From contig NZ_JABEKT010000001.1 in the NCBI RefSeq assembly GCF_013283195.1, positions 532,795 to 596,794 of the forward strand: 64,000 nucleotides of DNA. The letters are read 5' to 3'. Source of the DNA: Ensifer adhaerens (GTDB lineage Bacteria; Pseudomonadota; Alphaproteobacteria; Rhizobiales; Rhizobiaceae). The position numbers and the translations under genes were made by a program. The notes beneath the pieces were generated by a model. It did not search any database. It was given only the letters and a program-made list of their open reading frames with translations, and was not told the DNA's origin. Positions 7,451 to 17,840 of this stretch are shown one piece after another; position 1 is the first letter of the stretch; the number at the start of each line of letters is the position of its first letter.

Positions 7451-10432
7451 ATGAAAAACGGTGATCACCTCTTCCTCGTCGACGGCTCCGGATTCATCTT
7501 CCGGGCGTTCCACGCCATCCCGCCGCTCAACCGCAAATCCGATGGCCTTCCGGTCAACGCGGTGTCCGGTTTCTGCAACATGCTGTGGAAGTTGCTCACC
7601 GATGCGCGCGATACGTCGGTCGGCGTGACGCCGACGCATTTCGCCGTCATTTTCGACTATTCCTCGAAGACGTTCCGCAACGAACTCTACGATCTCTACA
7701 AGGCCAATCGCTCGGCGCCGCCGGAGGATCTCATCCCGCAATTCGGGCTGATCCGTCACGCCACGCGTGCCTTCAACCTGCCCTGCATCGAGAAGGAAGG
7801 CTTCGAGGCCGACGACCTGATCGCCACCTATACCCGCCTTGCCGAAAAGGCGGGCGCCAGCGTCACCATCATCTCCTCCGACAAGGACCTGATGCAGCTG
7901 GTGACGCCGAACGTGTCGATGTACGACAGCATGAAGGACAAGCAGATCTCGATCCCGGAAGTGATCGAGAAATGGGGTGTGCCGCCGGAAAAGATGATCG
8001 ACCTTCAGGCGATGACCGGCGATTCCACCGACAACGTGCCCGGCATTCCCGGCATCGGTCCGAAGACCGCAGCGCAGTTGCTGGAAGAATACGGCGATCT
8101 CGATACGCTGCTTGCGCGCGCCGGCGAGATCAAGCAGGCCAAGCGCCGCGAAAACATCATCGCCAATGCTGACCTCGCCCGCCTGTCCCGCCAGCTGGTG
8201 ACGCTACGCACCGACACGCCGCTCGACGTCCCGCTCGAAGACTTTCAGCTCGAACCGCAGGATGGACCGCGTCTCGTCGCCTTCCTGAAGGCGATGGAAT
8301 TTACCACGCTCACTCGTCGCGTCGCCGCTGCCACCGGCACGGACGCCGATGCTGTCGAGCCGGCCACGGTGCCGGTCGAGTGGGGCGCGGATGCGCGCGG
8401 GCCGGATCTCGACAAGGCTTCGGCTGCACCGGCGCCTGCACGCGCCGCAGATGCCGCACCTGCGGCCAAGGGCGACGTCGTCTCCACGGGCGAGGCCGGC
8501 GAGGCGACGCCCGAGGCGTTGGCGCAGTCGCGCGCAGCCCTTTTTGCCAATGCCGCCATCGACCACACGCGTTACGTCGCGATCCGCGATCTGCCGACGC
8601 TCGATGCCTGGATTGCCGACGCCAGGGAAGCGGGCCTCGTCGCCTTCGATACCGAAACGACGTCGCTCGACGCCATGCAGGCCGAGCTTGTCGGCTTCTC
8701 GCTGGCGCTTGCCGACTATGCCAAGGATCCCGCGGGAACGGTGATCCGCGCGGCCTACGTGCCGTTGATCCACAAGACCGGCGTCGGTGATCTTCTCGGC
8801 GGCGGCCATGCGGAAAACCAGATCCCGGTGCGTGAGGCCCTGAGCCGGCTCAAGGTCTTGCTTGAAGATCCGTCGGTGCTGAAGGTCGCGCAGAACCTGA
8901 AATACGATTACCTCATCATGAAGCGGCACGGCATTACCGTGAAGGGCTTCGACGACACCATGCTGATGTCCTATGTCGTGGATGCCGGCAACGGTACGCA
9001 CGGGATGGACGCGCTGTCGGAGCGCTGGCTCGGCCACAAGCCGATCGCCTACAAGGACATGACCGGCAGCGGCAAGTCGTCGGTGACATTCGACTATGTC
9101 GATATCGACCGCGCCACCGCCTATGCCGCCGAGGATGCCGACGTCACGTTGCGGCTCTGGCATGTGCTGAAGCCGCGGCTTAGCGCCAAGGGGCTGGTGC
9201 GCGTCTATGAACGGCTGGAGCGGCCGCTCGTGCTGGTTCTGGCGAATATGGAAGAGCGCGGCATCACCATCGACCGCCAGATTCTGTCGCGCCTCTCCGG
9301 CGAGCTGGCGCAAGGCGCTGCAGCCCTCGAGGACGAGATCTACAAGCTGGCCGGCGAAACCTTTACGGTCGGATCGCCCAAGCAGCTCGGCGATATCCTG
9401 TTCGGCAAGATGGGGCTGCCGGGCGGGTCGAAGACCAAGACCGGCCAATGGTCGACCTCGGCACAGGTGCTCGAGGATCTCGCGGCCGAAGGCCACGAAC
9501 TGCCGCGCAAGATCGTCGACTGGCGCCAGATGACCAAGCTGAAGTCGACCTATACCGACGCCCTGCCGGGCTTCGTTCATCCGGAAACCAAGCGCGTCCA
9601 CACCTCCTATGCGCTGGCGGCGACGACGACGGGACGGCTGTCCTCGTCCGACCCGAACCTGCAGAACATCCCGGTGCGCACCGCCGAAGGCCGCAAGATA
9701 CGCACAGCCTTCATTGCGACGCCCGGCCACAAGCTGGTTTCGGCCGACTACAGCCAGATCGAGCTGCGCGTGCTGGCCCATGTCGCTGACATCCCGCAGC
9801 TGCGGCAGGCCTTTGCCGATGGCGTCGACATTCACGCCATGACGGCTTCGGAAATGTTCGGCGTTCCGGTCGAGGGCATGCCGAGCGAAATCCGTCGGCG
9901 AGCGAAAGCCATCAACTTCGGCATCATCTACGGCATCTCCGCCTTCGGTCTTGCCAACCAGTTGTCGATCGAGCGGTCGGAAGCGAGCGATTACATCAAG
10001 AAGTACTTCGAGCGCTTCCCCGGCATTCGCGACTACATGGAAAACACCAAGGCCTTTGCCCGCGAGCACGGCTATGTCGAGACGATCTTCGGCCGGCGCG
10101 CGCACTATCCCGACATCCGCTCGTCGATCCCCTCGCATCGCGCCTTCAACGAGCGTGCGTCGATCAACGCGCCGATCCAGGGCTCTGCGGCCGACATCAT
10201 CCGCCGCGCCATGGTCAAGATCGAGCCGGCGCTCGCCGAGGCGAAGCTTTCCGCCCGCATGCTGCTGCAGGTGCATGACGAACTGATCTTCGAGGTCGAG
10301 GATGCCGAGGTCGAGCGCACCATTCCGATCGTCGTCTCGGTGATGGAGAACGCCGCGATGCCGGCGCTCGACATGCGCGTGCCGCTCAAGGTCGACGCTC
10401 GCGCCGCGATGAACTGGGACGAGGCGCACTGA
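7451..10432 (+). CDS. polA: DNA polymerase I
   Basis: A 993-residue protein with all three PolA domains. The 5' nuclease is at about residues 1-300 (HLFLVDGSGFIFRAFHA, the GFEADDLIATY acidic motif, SSDKDLMQL and STDNVPGIPGIGPKTAAQLL). The 3'-5' exonuclease is at about 350-560 with intact acidic residues in FDTETTSLD, NLKYDYLIM and YAAEDADVTL. The polymerase domain follows with motif A SADYSQIELRVLAH, motif B RRRAKAINFGIIYGISAFGLA and motif C QVHDELIFEV. The start MKNGDHLFLV fits the family; the frame is open 85 codons upstream. It acts in Okazaki fragment processing and repair. A linker rich in Ala and Pro (about residues 290-345) separates the nucleases, as in other rhizobia. Confidence 0.97.
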   Translation: MKNGDHLFLVDGSGFIFRAFHAIPPLNRKSDGLPVNAVSGFCNMLWKLLTDARDTSVGVTPTHFAVIFDYSSKTFRNELYDLYKANRSAPPEDLIPQFGLIRHATRAFNLPCIEKEGFEADDLIATYTRLAEKAGASVTIISSDKDLMQLVTPNVSMYDSMKDKQISIPEVIEKWGVPPEKMIDLQAMTGDSTDNVPGIPGIGPKTAAQLLEEYGDLDTLLARAGEIKQAKRRENIIANADLARLSRQLVTLRTDTPLDVPLEDFQLEPQDGPRLVAFLKAMEFTTLTRRVAAATGTDADAVEPATVPVEWGADARGPDLDKASAAPAPARAADAAPAAKGDVVSTGEAGEATPEALAQSRAALFANAAIDHTRYVAIRDLPTLDAWIADAREAGLVAFDTETTSLDAMQAELVGFSLALADYAKDPAGTVIRAAYVPLIHKTGVGDLLGGGHAENQIPVREALSRLKVLLEDPSVLKVAQNLKYDYLIMKRHGITVKGFDDTMLMSYVVDAGNGTHGMDALSERWLGHKPIAYKDMTGSGKSSVTFDYVDIDRATAYAAEDADVTLRLWHVLKPRLSAKGLVRVYERLERPLVLVLANMEERGITIDRQILSRLSGELAQGAAALEDEIYKLAGETFTVGSPKQLGDILFGKMGLPGGSKTKTGQWSTSAQVLEDLAAEGHELPRKIVDWRQMTKLKSTYTDALPGFVHPETKRVHTSYALAATTTGRLSSSDPNLQNIPVRTAEGRKIRTAFIATPGHKLVSADYSQIELRVLAHVADIPQLRQAFADGVDIHAMTASEMFGVPVEGMPSEIRRRAKAINFGIIYGISAFGLANQLSIERSEASDYIKKYFERFPGIRDYMENTKAFAREHGYVETIFGRRAHYPDIRSSIPSHRAFNERASINAPIQGSAADIIRRAMVKIEPALAEAKLSARMLLQVHDELIFEVEDAEVERTIPIVVSVMENAAMPALDMRVPLKVDARAAMNWDEAH

Positions 10433-10491
10433 GGCTTTTCTGAGGGAAACCATCAGTAAGCCTGCATCGACAGCTGCGGGTATTCTTGCAC

Positions 10492-10520
10492 AAGGCGGCC
10501 ACCACGGTCGCCTTTTGTCT
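10492..10520 (+). terminator. Rho-independent terminator of polA
   Basis: AAGGCGGCC (10492-10500) pairs with GGTCGCCTT (10506-10514) through nine base pairs including one G-U, around the loop ACCAC, followed by TTGTC. Confidence 0.65.
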
Positions 10521-10609
10521 GTCCCGATATCACGATGAGAGAAAGCGCATCCGCTTGCCACGTCAGCCGTTGCGGCTTTGCTCGTCGCCCCCTAGGCAGC
10601 AATCGGGAA

Positions 10610-10627
10610 GGGCGCGCCAGCGCGCCC
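10610..10627 (+). repeat. Perfect palindrome upstream of purU
   Basis: GGGCGCGC and GCGCGCCC are separated by two bases, ending 25 bp before the purU start codon. It could be an operator or a leader hairpin; nothing distinguishes these. Confidence 0.4.
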
Positions 10628-10652
10628 GGCAGAGCCGCTGATCGGAGGGACC

Positions 10653-11507
10653 ATGGCCGCCAATACATTCATCCTTGTGCTGTCCTGTGACGACAAGCCG
10701 GGCATCGTTGCCGCGGTGACGACGGAGCTGGCCGGCCTTGGCGCCAACATTGCCGAAAGCAGCCAGTTCTGGGATCGGCACACCAACAGCTTCTTCATGC
10801 GCATCGCCTTCCAGGCACCCGATGGCATGGTGCGGGACGATGTCGAGCGGGCGCTACGACCGGCTATCGACCGGTTCCAGATGCGCACCACGCTTACGGA
10901 GGCGACGCGCAAGCCGAGGATCGTCATTCTGGTGTCGAAGTTCGACCACGCGCTGTTGCACCTGCTCTACCAGATCCGCGTCGGCTGGCTGAACGCCGAA
11001 GTCGTCGCCATCGTTTCCAACCACGAGGACAGTCGGCGGACGGCGGACCTCGAAGCAGTGCCCTATCACCATTGGCCGGTGTCGAAGGCCAACAAGGCGG
11101 AGCAGGAGGAGAAGCTACTGCATCTCGTGCAGGAGACGGGCGCGGACCTGGTGATCCTGGCGCGTTACATGCAGGTCTTCTCCGACACCTTGTCGAAGCG
11201 TCTTTATGGCAAGGCGATCAACATCCACCACTCGTTCCTGCCGTCCTTCAAGGGGGCAAAACCCTATCACCAGGCCCATGAGCGCGGCGTCAAGCTGATC
11301 GGCGCTACGGCCCATTACGTCACCCCGGATCTCGACGAGGGCCCGATCATCGAGCAGGAGACCGAGCGTGTCAGCCACGCTTTGACGGCAGACGATTTCG
11401 TCGCCAGCGGCCGCGACATCGAAAGCCGTGTGCTGGCGCGTGCGGTCAAGCTGCACCTGGAGCGGCGCGTCATGCTCAACGGTCACAAGACGGTCGTGTT
11501 CAGCTAA
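10653..11507 (+). CDS. purU: Formyltetrahydrofolate deformylase
   Basis: A 284-residue enzyme hydrolysing 10-formyltetrahydrofolate to tetrahydrofolate and formate, which balances one-carbon pools. Residues 5-80 form the ACT domain (FILVLSCDDKPGIVAAVTTELAGLGANI). From about residue 88 the formyltransferase fold begins with KPRIVILVSKFDHALLHLLYQ, and the catalytic segments are INIHHSFLPSFKGAKPYHQA (Asn and His) and YVTPDLDEGPIIEQE (Asp). These, with the ACT domain, separate PurU from PurN. GGAGG lies seven bases before the ATG. The 3' end overlaps the convergent tetR gene by eight bases. Confidence 0.96.
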   Translation: MAANTFILVLSCDDKPGIVAAVTTELAGLGANIAESSQFWDRHTNSFFMRIAFQAPDGMVRDDVERALRPAIDRFQMRTTLTEATRKPRIVILVSKFDHALLHLLYQIRVGWLNAEVVAIVSNHEDSRRTADLEAVPYHHWPVSKANKAEQEEKLLHLVQETGADLVILARYMQVFSDTLSKRLYGKAINIHHSFLPSFKGAKPYHQAHERGVKLIGATAHYVTPDLDEGPIIEQETERVSHALTADDFVASGRDIESRVLARAVKLHLERRVMLNGHKTVVFS

Positions 11508-12144
11508 CGGGGGTCTGCGGGATGCGGGCGGCGCTAGGGGTGCGGAAACTGGAAAACAGTCGCCTCAACCCATCACGACCTTCCGCGACGATGTCAAAGC
11601 TGCGGCCGAAGAGCAGCCACTGCGTGCAGAGGCCCAGCATCATCCAATGAAGCGTGCGGGTCGCCGATGTCGGCGTCCAGCTGTCGCGCATGTAGCCGCT
11701 GGCAAGGGCACGGGCGAATGCCAGCTCGAGCAGGGAATTGTGATGTTCGTCGAGTTCCCTGTGACGCGTCAGGACCTCGCTCATGTCGCCGTCGTAGTTG
11801 GTGCGCAGCATGATGGTGAGGATGCGCTGGCGTTGCTCATCAGCAGCCAGAATATCGATCCAGGCACCCATCGCATCCTCGACGATTGCCAGAGTATCGG
11901 CGGTCTCGGCCTCGATCTCCTGAGCGATCATGTCTTCCTGGGGCAGGGGGACTGCGTCATGCAGGGCTAGGAAAAGATCGGTCTTGTTGGAAAAGTGCCA
12001 GTAGATGGCGCCGCGGGTCACGCCCGCTTCCTTGGCCACTTCCTCCAGCGTCGTGTTCGACACACCCTTTGCGTAGAACACACGTTCGGCAGCACTCAGG
12101 ATCTTCTGCCGGGTTGCCTCCGCATCGGCTTTCGTTCGGCGCAT
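11500..12144 (-). CDS. TetR/AcrR-type repressor of the adjacent RND pump
   Basis: A 214-residue regulator. The N-terminal HTH (about residues 10-56) reads TRQKILSAAERVFYAKGVSNTTLEEVAKEAGVTRGAIYWHFSNKTDLF, nearly the AcrR pattern, and the C-terminal helical domain is the ligand pocket. It is the last gene of the leftward run MFP, RND, TetR, 53 bp after the pump gene, a gap filled by a perfect 10-bp hairpin. An AcrR-like operator lies before the first gene of the run, so the protein probably represses its own operon. The arrangement resembles S. meliloti SmeAB-SmeR; this homology is from memory and not verified. Confidence 0.88.
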   Translation of the reverse strand: MRRTKADAEATRQKILSAAERVFYAKGVSNTTLEEVAKEAGVTRGAIYWHFSNKTDLFLALHDAVPLPQEDMIAQEIEAETADTLAIVEDAMGAWIDILAADEQRQRILTIMLRTNYDGDMSEVLTRHRELDEHHNSLLELAFARALASGYMRDSWTPTSATRTLHWMMLGLCTQWLLFGRSFDIVAEGRDGLRRLFSSFRTPSAARIPQTPVS

Positions 12145-12161
12145 TCATTCCTCCTTGCAGA

Positions 12162-12186
12162 ACGGCCCGCCGAGAAGGCGGGCCGT
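12162..12186 (-). terminator. Hairpin between RND pump gene and tetR
   Basis: ACGGCCCGCC (12162-12171) and GGCGGGCCGT (12177-12186) are perfectly complementary around a five-base loop. On the coding strand it ends 17 bases before the tetR start codon and just upstream of its AAGGAGGA ribosome site, without a T-run. It may attenuate read-through or protect the upstream message. Confidence 0.5.
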
Positions 12187-12197
12187 CGATTGTCGTG

Positions 12198-15100
12198 TTA
12201 CTCGGCGGGTGTCGGGGTCTCGGCTGCAGCCGGTGTGGCTTCGGCCTTCTTGCGTCCGAACAGCTTCGTGACGAACACGAAGAACACCGGAACGAAGAAG
12301 ATCGCCAGCACCGTTGCCGAGATCATGCCACCCATCACGCCGGTGCCGATGGCGCGCTGGCTGCCCGAGCTTGCGCCCGTGGCGATCGCCAGCGGCAGAA
12401 CGCCGAGCGTAAAGGCAAGCGACGTCATCAGGATCGGGCGGAAGCGCAGGTGCGCTGCCTCCAGCGTCGCGTCGATCAGCGACTTGCCCTGCTCGCGCAG
12501 CTCCTTGGCAAACTCGATGATCAGGATGGCGTTCTTCGCCGACAACCCGATGATCGCGATCAGGCCGACCTTGAAGTACACGTCGTTCGGCATGTCGCGC
12601 ATCGTCACGGCCAGAACCGAGCCGATGACCCCAAGCGGAACCACCATGATGACCGCAACCGGGATCGACCAGCTCTCATAGAGCGCGGCCAGGCACAGGA
12701 AGACGAGCAGGCACGACAGCGCGATCAGCAGAGGCGCCTGGGTGCCGGACTGGATTTCCTGCAGGGACTGGCCGGTCCATTCGTAGCCGAAGCCCGCCGG
12801 CAACTGCCCGGCAAGCCGTTGCATCTCGGCGATCGCGTCACCGGACGAATAGCCGTGAGCCGCTTCGCCGCTGATGCGCACCGACGGGTAGCCGTTGTAG
12901 CCGATCGTCTGGGTCGATGCCTTGACCCACTCCACCGTCGCAAAGGCCGAGAGCGGAACCATGCCCCCATTGGCGTTGCGGACGTTGAGGTTCAACAGAT
13001 CCGCCGTCTGCATGCGCTGACCTTCGTCCGCCTGCACCGTCACACGCTGCATGCGGCCGGCATTCGGGAAGTCGTTGACATAGGACGAGCCGAGGTTGGT
13101 CGAGATCGTCGAGTTGATGTCGGCAAACGTCACGCCGAAGGTATTGGCCTTTTCGCGGTCGATGGTCACGCTGACCTGAGCCGCATCGGGCATGCCTTCG
13201 AAGCGAACGCCGGTGACGATCTTGCTCTCAGCCGCAAGGCCGAGAAGCTGGTCGCGGGCCTGCGAGAGCGCCGCTTCGCCGAGACCGCCCCGATCCTGCA
13301 GGCGGAAGGAGAAGCCGCCCGTGGTGCCGAGGCCCTGGATCGCCGGCGGCGACAGCGCAAAGCTGATCGCATCCTTGATCTGGCTCATCGCCATCGTCGC
13401 CCGCATCGCGATCGACTGGGCGGCGTTGTCGGCATCGCGTTCCTTCCAGTCCTTCAGCGTCACGAAGGCGAGCGCTGCGTTCTGTCCGGTGCCGAAGAAG
13501 GAGAAACCGTTGATCGCAATGATGCGTTCGACAGCCGGCTCCTGGCCGAAGATTTTTTCGGCCTGCTCCACCACCTCGGTCGTACGGTTGCCCGTCGCCT
13601 CAGAAGGGAGCTGCATCATGACGATCACGAAGCCCTGGTCTTCGTCCGGAAGGAACGACGACGGCAGCTTCATGAACAGCCAGCCGAGACCGGCCAGAAC
13701 CGCAAGGTAGACGATCATGTAGCGGCCGGTCCGGTGGACCATATGCTTCACGATACCGCTATAGCCATGCGAGGTCTTGTCGAAGCTACGGTTGAACCAG
13801 CCGAAGAAGCCGCGCTTGGCGTGGTGGTGGCCCTTGGGAACCTGCTTCAGGAAGCTGGCGCACAGCGCCGGTGTCAACGACAGCGCAAGCAGCGCCGAGA
13901 ACAGGATCGACACGACCATCGTCAGCGAGAACTGGCGATAGATCACACCGACGGCGCCCGGGAAGAAGGCCATCGGAATGAACACCGAAGCCAGAACCAG
14001 CGTGATGCCGATGACGGCGCCGGTGATCTGCTTCATCGCCTTGCGGGTCGCCTGCTTCGGCGTCAGCCCCTCTTCGGACATGATGCGTTCGACGTTCTCG
14101 ACGACGATGATCGCATCGTCGACGAGGATGCCGATCGCCAGCACCATGCCGAACATGGTCAGCACGTTGATCGAGAAGCCCATCGCCAGCATGACGGCGC
14201 AGGTGCCGAGCAGGGCGACCGGCACGACGAGCGTCGGGATGATGGTGTAGCGGATGTTCTGCAGGAACAGGAACATCACGATGAAGACGAGCGCGACCGC
14301 TTCGACCAGTGTCGAAAGCACCTTCTCGATGGAAACGGCAACGAACGGCGAGGTGTCGTAGGGAACCGAATATTCGAGGCCCTGGGGGAAGAACTTCGAC
14401 AGTTCGTCCATGCGCTCCTTGATCGCCGCAGACGTCGACATGGCGTTGCCGCTCGGCGACAGCTGCACGGCGATGGCCGCGGACGGCTTGCCGTTGAGGC
14501 GGGTCGAGAACGCATAGCTTTCGCCACCGATTTCGACACGAGCGACGTCACGCAGGCGGACGGAGGAGCCGTCCGGATTGGCGCGAAGCACGATCGCTCC
14601 GAATTCCTCGGCGCTCGACAGCTGGCCCTTGACGACGACAGGAGCACTGATCTGCTGGGTGATCGGGTTCGGCTGCGCGCCGATCGAGCCGGACGCGATC
14701 TGGGCGTTCTGTGCCTGGATGGCATTCGTCACGTCGGCGGCCGTCAGGTTGAGGCCGAGCATCTTGTCGGGGTCGAGCCAGATGCGCATCGAACGTTCGG
14801 TCGCAAACAGCTGCGCACGGCCGACGCCGGGCACACGCTGCACTTCGTTCAGAACGTTGCGGCTGAGATAGTCGCCGAGACCGATGGCATCCATCGAGCC
14901 GTCGGTCGAGGTAAGCGCGACGATCATCAGGAAGCCGGAGCCGGCTTCATCGACCTGCACGCCCTGGCGCTTGACCGAATCGGGCAGGCGCGGTTCGACG
15001 CGGCGAACGCGGTTCTGGATGTCGACGGCCGCCTGTCCCGGGTCCGTGCCCGGTGCAAAGGTGGCGCTGATGTCGACCGAGCCGGAAGCGCTGGAGGTCG

Positions 15101-15338
15101 ATTCGAAATAGAGCAGGCCCTCGACGCCGTTCAGCTCGTTTTCGATCAGCCGGGTAACGCTCTGATAGGTGTCCTGCGACGAAGCGCCGGGATAGCTCGT
15201 GTTGATGGAGATCTGTGGCGGTGCGACATCAGGATATTGCGATACCGGCAGAAGCGGTATCGCAATGATGCCGGCGATCATGATGAAGATCGCCACCACC
15301 CAGGCAAAAATCGGCCTGTCGATGAAAAAACTGGGCAT
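12198..15338 (-). CDS. RND multidrug efflux transporter (AcrB/HAE-1 family)
   Basis: A 1046-residue inner-membrane proton/drug antiporter, the usual length for AcrB. It starts MPSFFIDRPIFAWVVAIFIMIAG, the canonical HAE-1 opening. The proton relay Asp pair is present in GILVDDAIIVVENVERIM, and both periplasmic loops (about residues 30-335 and 560-870) and twelve helices are present. With the membrane-fusion protein 10 bp upstream and an outer-membrane channel (not encoded here, probably TolC) it would form a tripartite pump. The C-terminal tail is rich in Ala, Pro and Glu. Confidence 0.95.
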   Translation of the reverse strand: MPSFFIDRPIFAWVVAIFIMIAGIIAIPLLPVSQYPDVAPPQISINTSYPGASSQDTYQSVTRLIENELNGVEGLLYFESTSSASGSVDISATFAPGTDPGQAAVDIQNRVRRVEPRLPDSVKRQGVQVDEAGSGFLMIVALTSTDGSMDAIGLGDYLSRNVLNEVQRVPGVGRAQLFATERSMRIWLDPDKMLGLNLTAADVTNAIQAQNAQIASGSIGAQPNPITQQISAPVVVKGQLSSAEEFGAIVLRANPDGSSVRLRDVARVEIGGESYAFSTRLNGKPSAAIAVQLSPSGNAMSTSAAIKERMDELSKFFPQGLEYSVPYDTSPFVAVSIEKVLSTLVEAVALVFIVMFLFLQNIRYTIIPTLVVPVALLGTCAVMLAMGFSINVLTMFGMVLAIGILVDDAIIVVENVERIMSEEGLTPKQATRKAMKQITGAVIGITLVLASVFIPMAFFPGAVGVIYRQFSLTMVVSILFSALLALSLTPALCASFLKQVPKGHHHAKRGFFGWFNRSFDKTSHGYSGIVKHMVHRTGRYMIVYLAVLAGLGWLFMKLPSSFLPDEDQGFVIVMMQLPSEATGNRTTEVVEQAEKIFGQEPAVERIIAINGFSFFGTGQNAALAFVTLKDWKERDADNAAQSIAMRATMAMSQIKDAISFALSPPAIQGLGTTGGFSFRLQDRGGLGEAALSQARDQLLGLAAESKIVTGVRFEGMPDAAQVSVTIDREKANTFGVTFADINSTISTNLGSSYVNDFPNAGRMQRVTVQADEGQRMQTADLLNLNVRNANGGMVPLSAFATVEWVKASTQTIGYNGYPSVRISGEAAHGYSSGDAIAEMQRLAGQLPAGFGYEWTGQSLQEIQSGTQAPLLIALSCLLVFLCLAALYESWSIPVAVIMVVPLGVIGSVLAVTMRDMPNDVYFKVGLIAIIGLSAKNAILIIEFAKELREQGKSLIDATLEAAHLRFRPILMTSLAFTLGVLPLAIATGASSGSQRAIGTGVMGGMISATVLAIFFVPVFFVFVTKLFGRKKAEATPAAAETPTPAE

Positions 15339-15348
15339 TAATCAGCAC

Positions 15349-16566
15349 TCACTTTGTGGCTTCAGCGGGCTTTTCTTCGGCCGCCGCGGTCGTCTGCGCT
15401 GCTTCGGCCGCGGGCTTGGCGTTCGGGTCCCAATCGGTCGGCTCGACCGGCGCACCGGGGCCGATCTTCTGGAAGCCTTCGACGATGACCTTTTCGCCGG
15501 GCTTCAGACCTGCCGTTACCTGCCAGCGGGTTCCGACGGTGCGTCCAAGCGTGACGTTGCGGAACTCGACCTTCTTGTCGGCGGTGACGACATAGACCTG
15601 CGACTGGCCGGCAACGTTGCGCTGGACGGCCTGCTGCGGCACGGTGATCGCGTCCTTCTCGACACCTTGCTGGACAAGCACGCGGACGTACATGCCGGGC
15701 AACAGGTCACCCTCGGGATTGGGGAACTCGCCGCGCAGCGTCACCTGGCCGGTGGTCGCATCGACCGCGGCCTCCGAGAACAGGAGCTTGCCCTTGTGTT
15801 CGTAGGGCGTGCCGTCGTCGAGGATCAGCTGAACCTCGGCTTCCTGCTCGCCGCTCAGCATCTTGCCGTCCTCGAGCGCCTTGCGCAGGCGGATGAGGTC
15901 GGTCGCCGACTGGGTAAAGTCGGCATAAAGCGGATCGAGCTGCTGGATCGTGGCGAGGTTTTCCGAGCTGTTGGCGCTGACCAGAGCACCCTCGGTGATC
16001 AGCGCGCGGCCGATCTGGCCGCTGATCGGTGCCGTCACGTTGGCATATTGCAGGTCGAGCTTGGCAGCAGCGAGGCCGGCCTGCGCGATGGCCACGTCGG
16101 CAGCCGCTGCGGCGAGCAGGGCGGATGCATCGTCGAACTGCTGGGCGGCAACGACGTTGGCCTTCTTCAACGCTTCCTGGCGGGCGGCTTTCTGCTCGGC
16201 CTGGAGGCGCACGGCCTCGGCGCGGCGCAGCGTCGCCTCGGCCTTCTCGACCTGCACCTGGAAGGGAGCCGGGTCGATGCGGTAGAGCACGTCGCCTTCC
16301 TTCACCTTGGTGCCCTGCTGGAAGACGCGTTCGACGACGATGCCGGATACGCGCGGACGAACCTCGGCGACGCGCGTCGCGGTGATGCGGCCCGGCAGTT
16401 CGTTGGTGATCGGCAGCGTCTCCGACGCGGTCGTGAAGACGGCGACAGCCGATGGCGGGAAGGCGGGAGCGGCCTGTTCTTCTTGTTTCTGGCAGCCGGA
16501 AAGCAAAATCACGGTTGCCAAGGCGGCGGCCAGTGTCGGTCGGTTCATGCGCATAGCGATGTCCAT
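15349..16566 (-). CDS. RND periplasmic adaptor (AcrA family lipoprotein)
   Basis: A 405-residue membrane-fusion protein. The signal peptide ends in the lipobox LLSGC (Cys about residue 25), so it is anchored to the inner membrane by lipid. Then come the lipoyl half-motif (ITATRVAEVRPRVSGIVVERVFQQGTKVKEGDVLYRIDP), an alpha-helical hairpin rich in Ala and Gln, and the second lipoyl half with the beta-barrel (ANVTAPISGQIGRALITEGALVS). The frame is open 75 codons upstream; the start at 16566 gives a normal signal peptide, and ATGs at 16554 and 16548 are alternatives. It is the first gene of the pump operon. Confidence 0.92.
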   Translation of the reverse strand: MDIAMRMNRPTLAAALATVILLSGCQKQEEQAAPAFPPSAVAVFTTASETLPITNELPGRITATRVAEVRPRVSGIVVERVFQQGTKVKEGDVLYRIDPAPFQVQVEKAEATLRRAEAVRLQAEQKAARQEALKKANVVAAQQFDDASALLAAAAADVAIAQAGLAAAKLDLQYANVTAPISGQIGRALITEGALVSANSSENLATIQQLDPLYADFTQSATDLIRLRKALEDGKMLSGEQEAEVQLILDDGTPYEHKGKLLFSEAAVDATTGQVTLRGEFPNPEGDLLPGMYVRVLVQQGVEKDAITVPQQAVQRNVAGQSQVYVVTADKKVEFRNVTLGRTVGTRWQVTAGLKPGEKVIVEGFQKIGPGAPVEPTDWDPNAKPAAEAAQTTAAAEEKPAEATK

Positions 16567-16667
16567 ATTCGGTGACCGTGCGCAGCCAGCGTGGGTCGCA
16601 GGGCTGCGCGGTCCGGAAGTGAAGGGAAGCAAGACCGGCATCGGGAACGGAAAATACCGGAACGCTA

Positions 16668-16691
16668 ATATACAAACACAAATGTATGTTA
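16668..16691 (-). promoter_or_regulatory. AcrR-like operator of the RND pump operon
   Basis: On the coding strand the 24-bp site contains ACATACATTTGTG followed by TTTGTATAT. The E. coli AcrR site contains ACATACATTTGTG followed by AATGTATGT, so the left half matches exactly and the right half nearly. It overlaps a plausible TTAACA/TATTAG promoter and lies about 100 bp before the adaptor gene. Confidence 0.7.
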
Positions 16692-16825
16692 ATTTTCGCC
16701 GCAGTGCAACACCGTGATGCAGCGCGTTGAATCTACGAAAAAAATCAGCCGCCGCAGCGCTTTCGGCGCCACGGCGGCTTGATATCACCAAGCTTTGATC
16801 CGGCTATGTCGCCGGACTTGTCGCG

Positions 16826-17827
<1,002 letters not shown>

Positions 17828-17840
17828 CTGATTGCCCCTC

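Noticed and set aside
8204-10561. Open frame of 785 codons antisense to polA
   Set aside because: The sense strand carries all three intact PolA domains; the antisense product has no recognisable motif.
11886-15341. Open frame of 1151 codons antisense to the RND pump gene
   Set aside because: It is the mirror frame of a GC-rich gene; the translation is an Arg/Asp/His-rich run with no domain, and the opposite strand has a complete AcrB.
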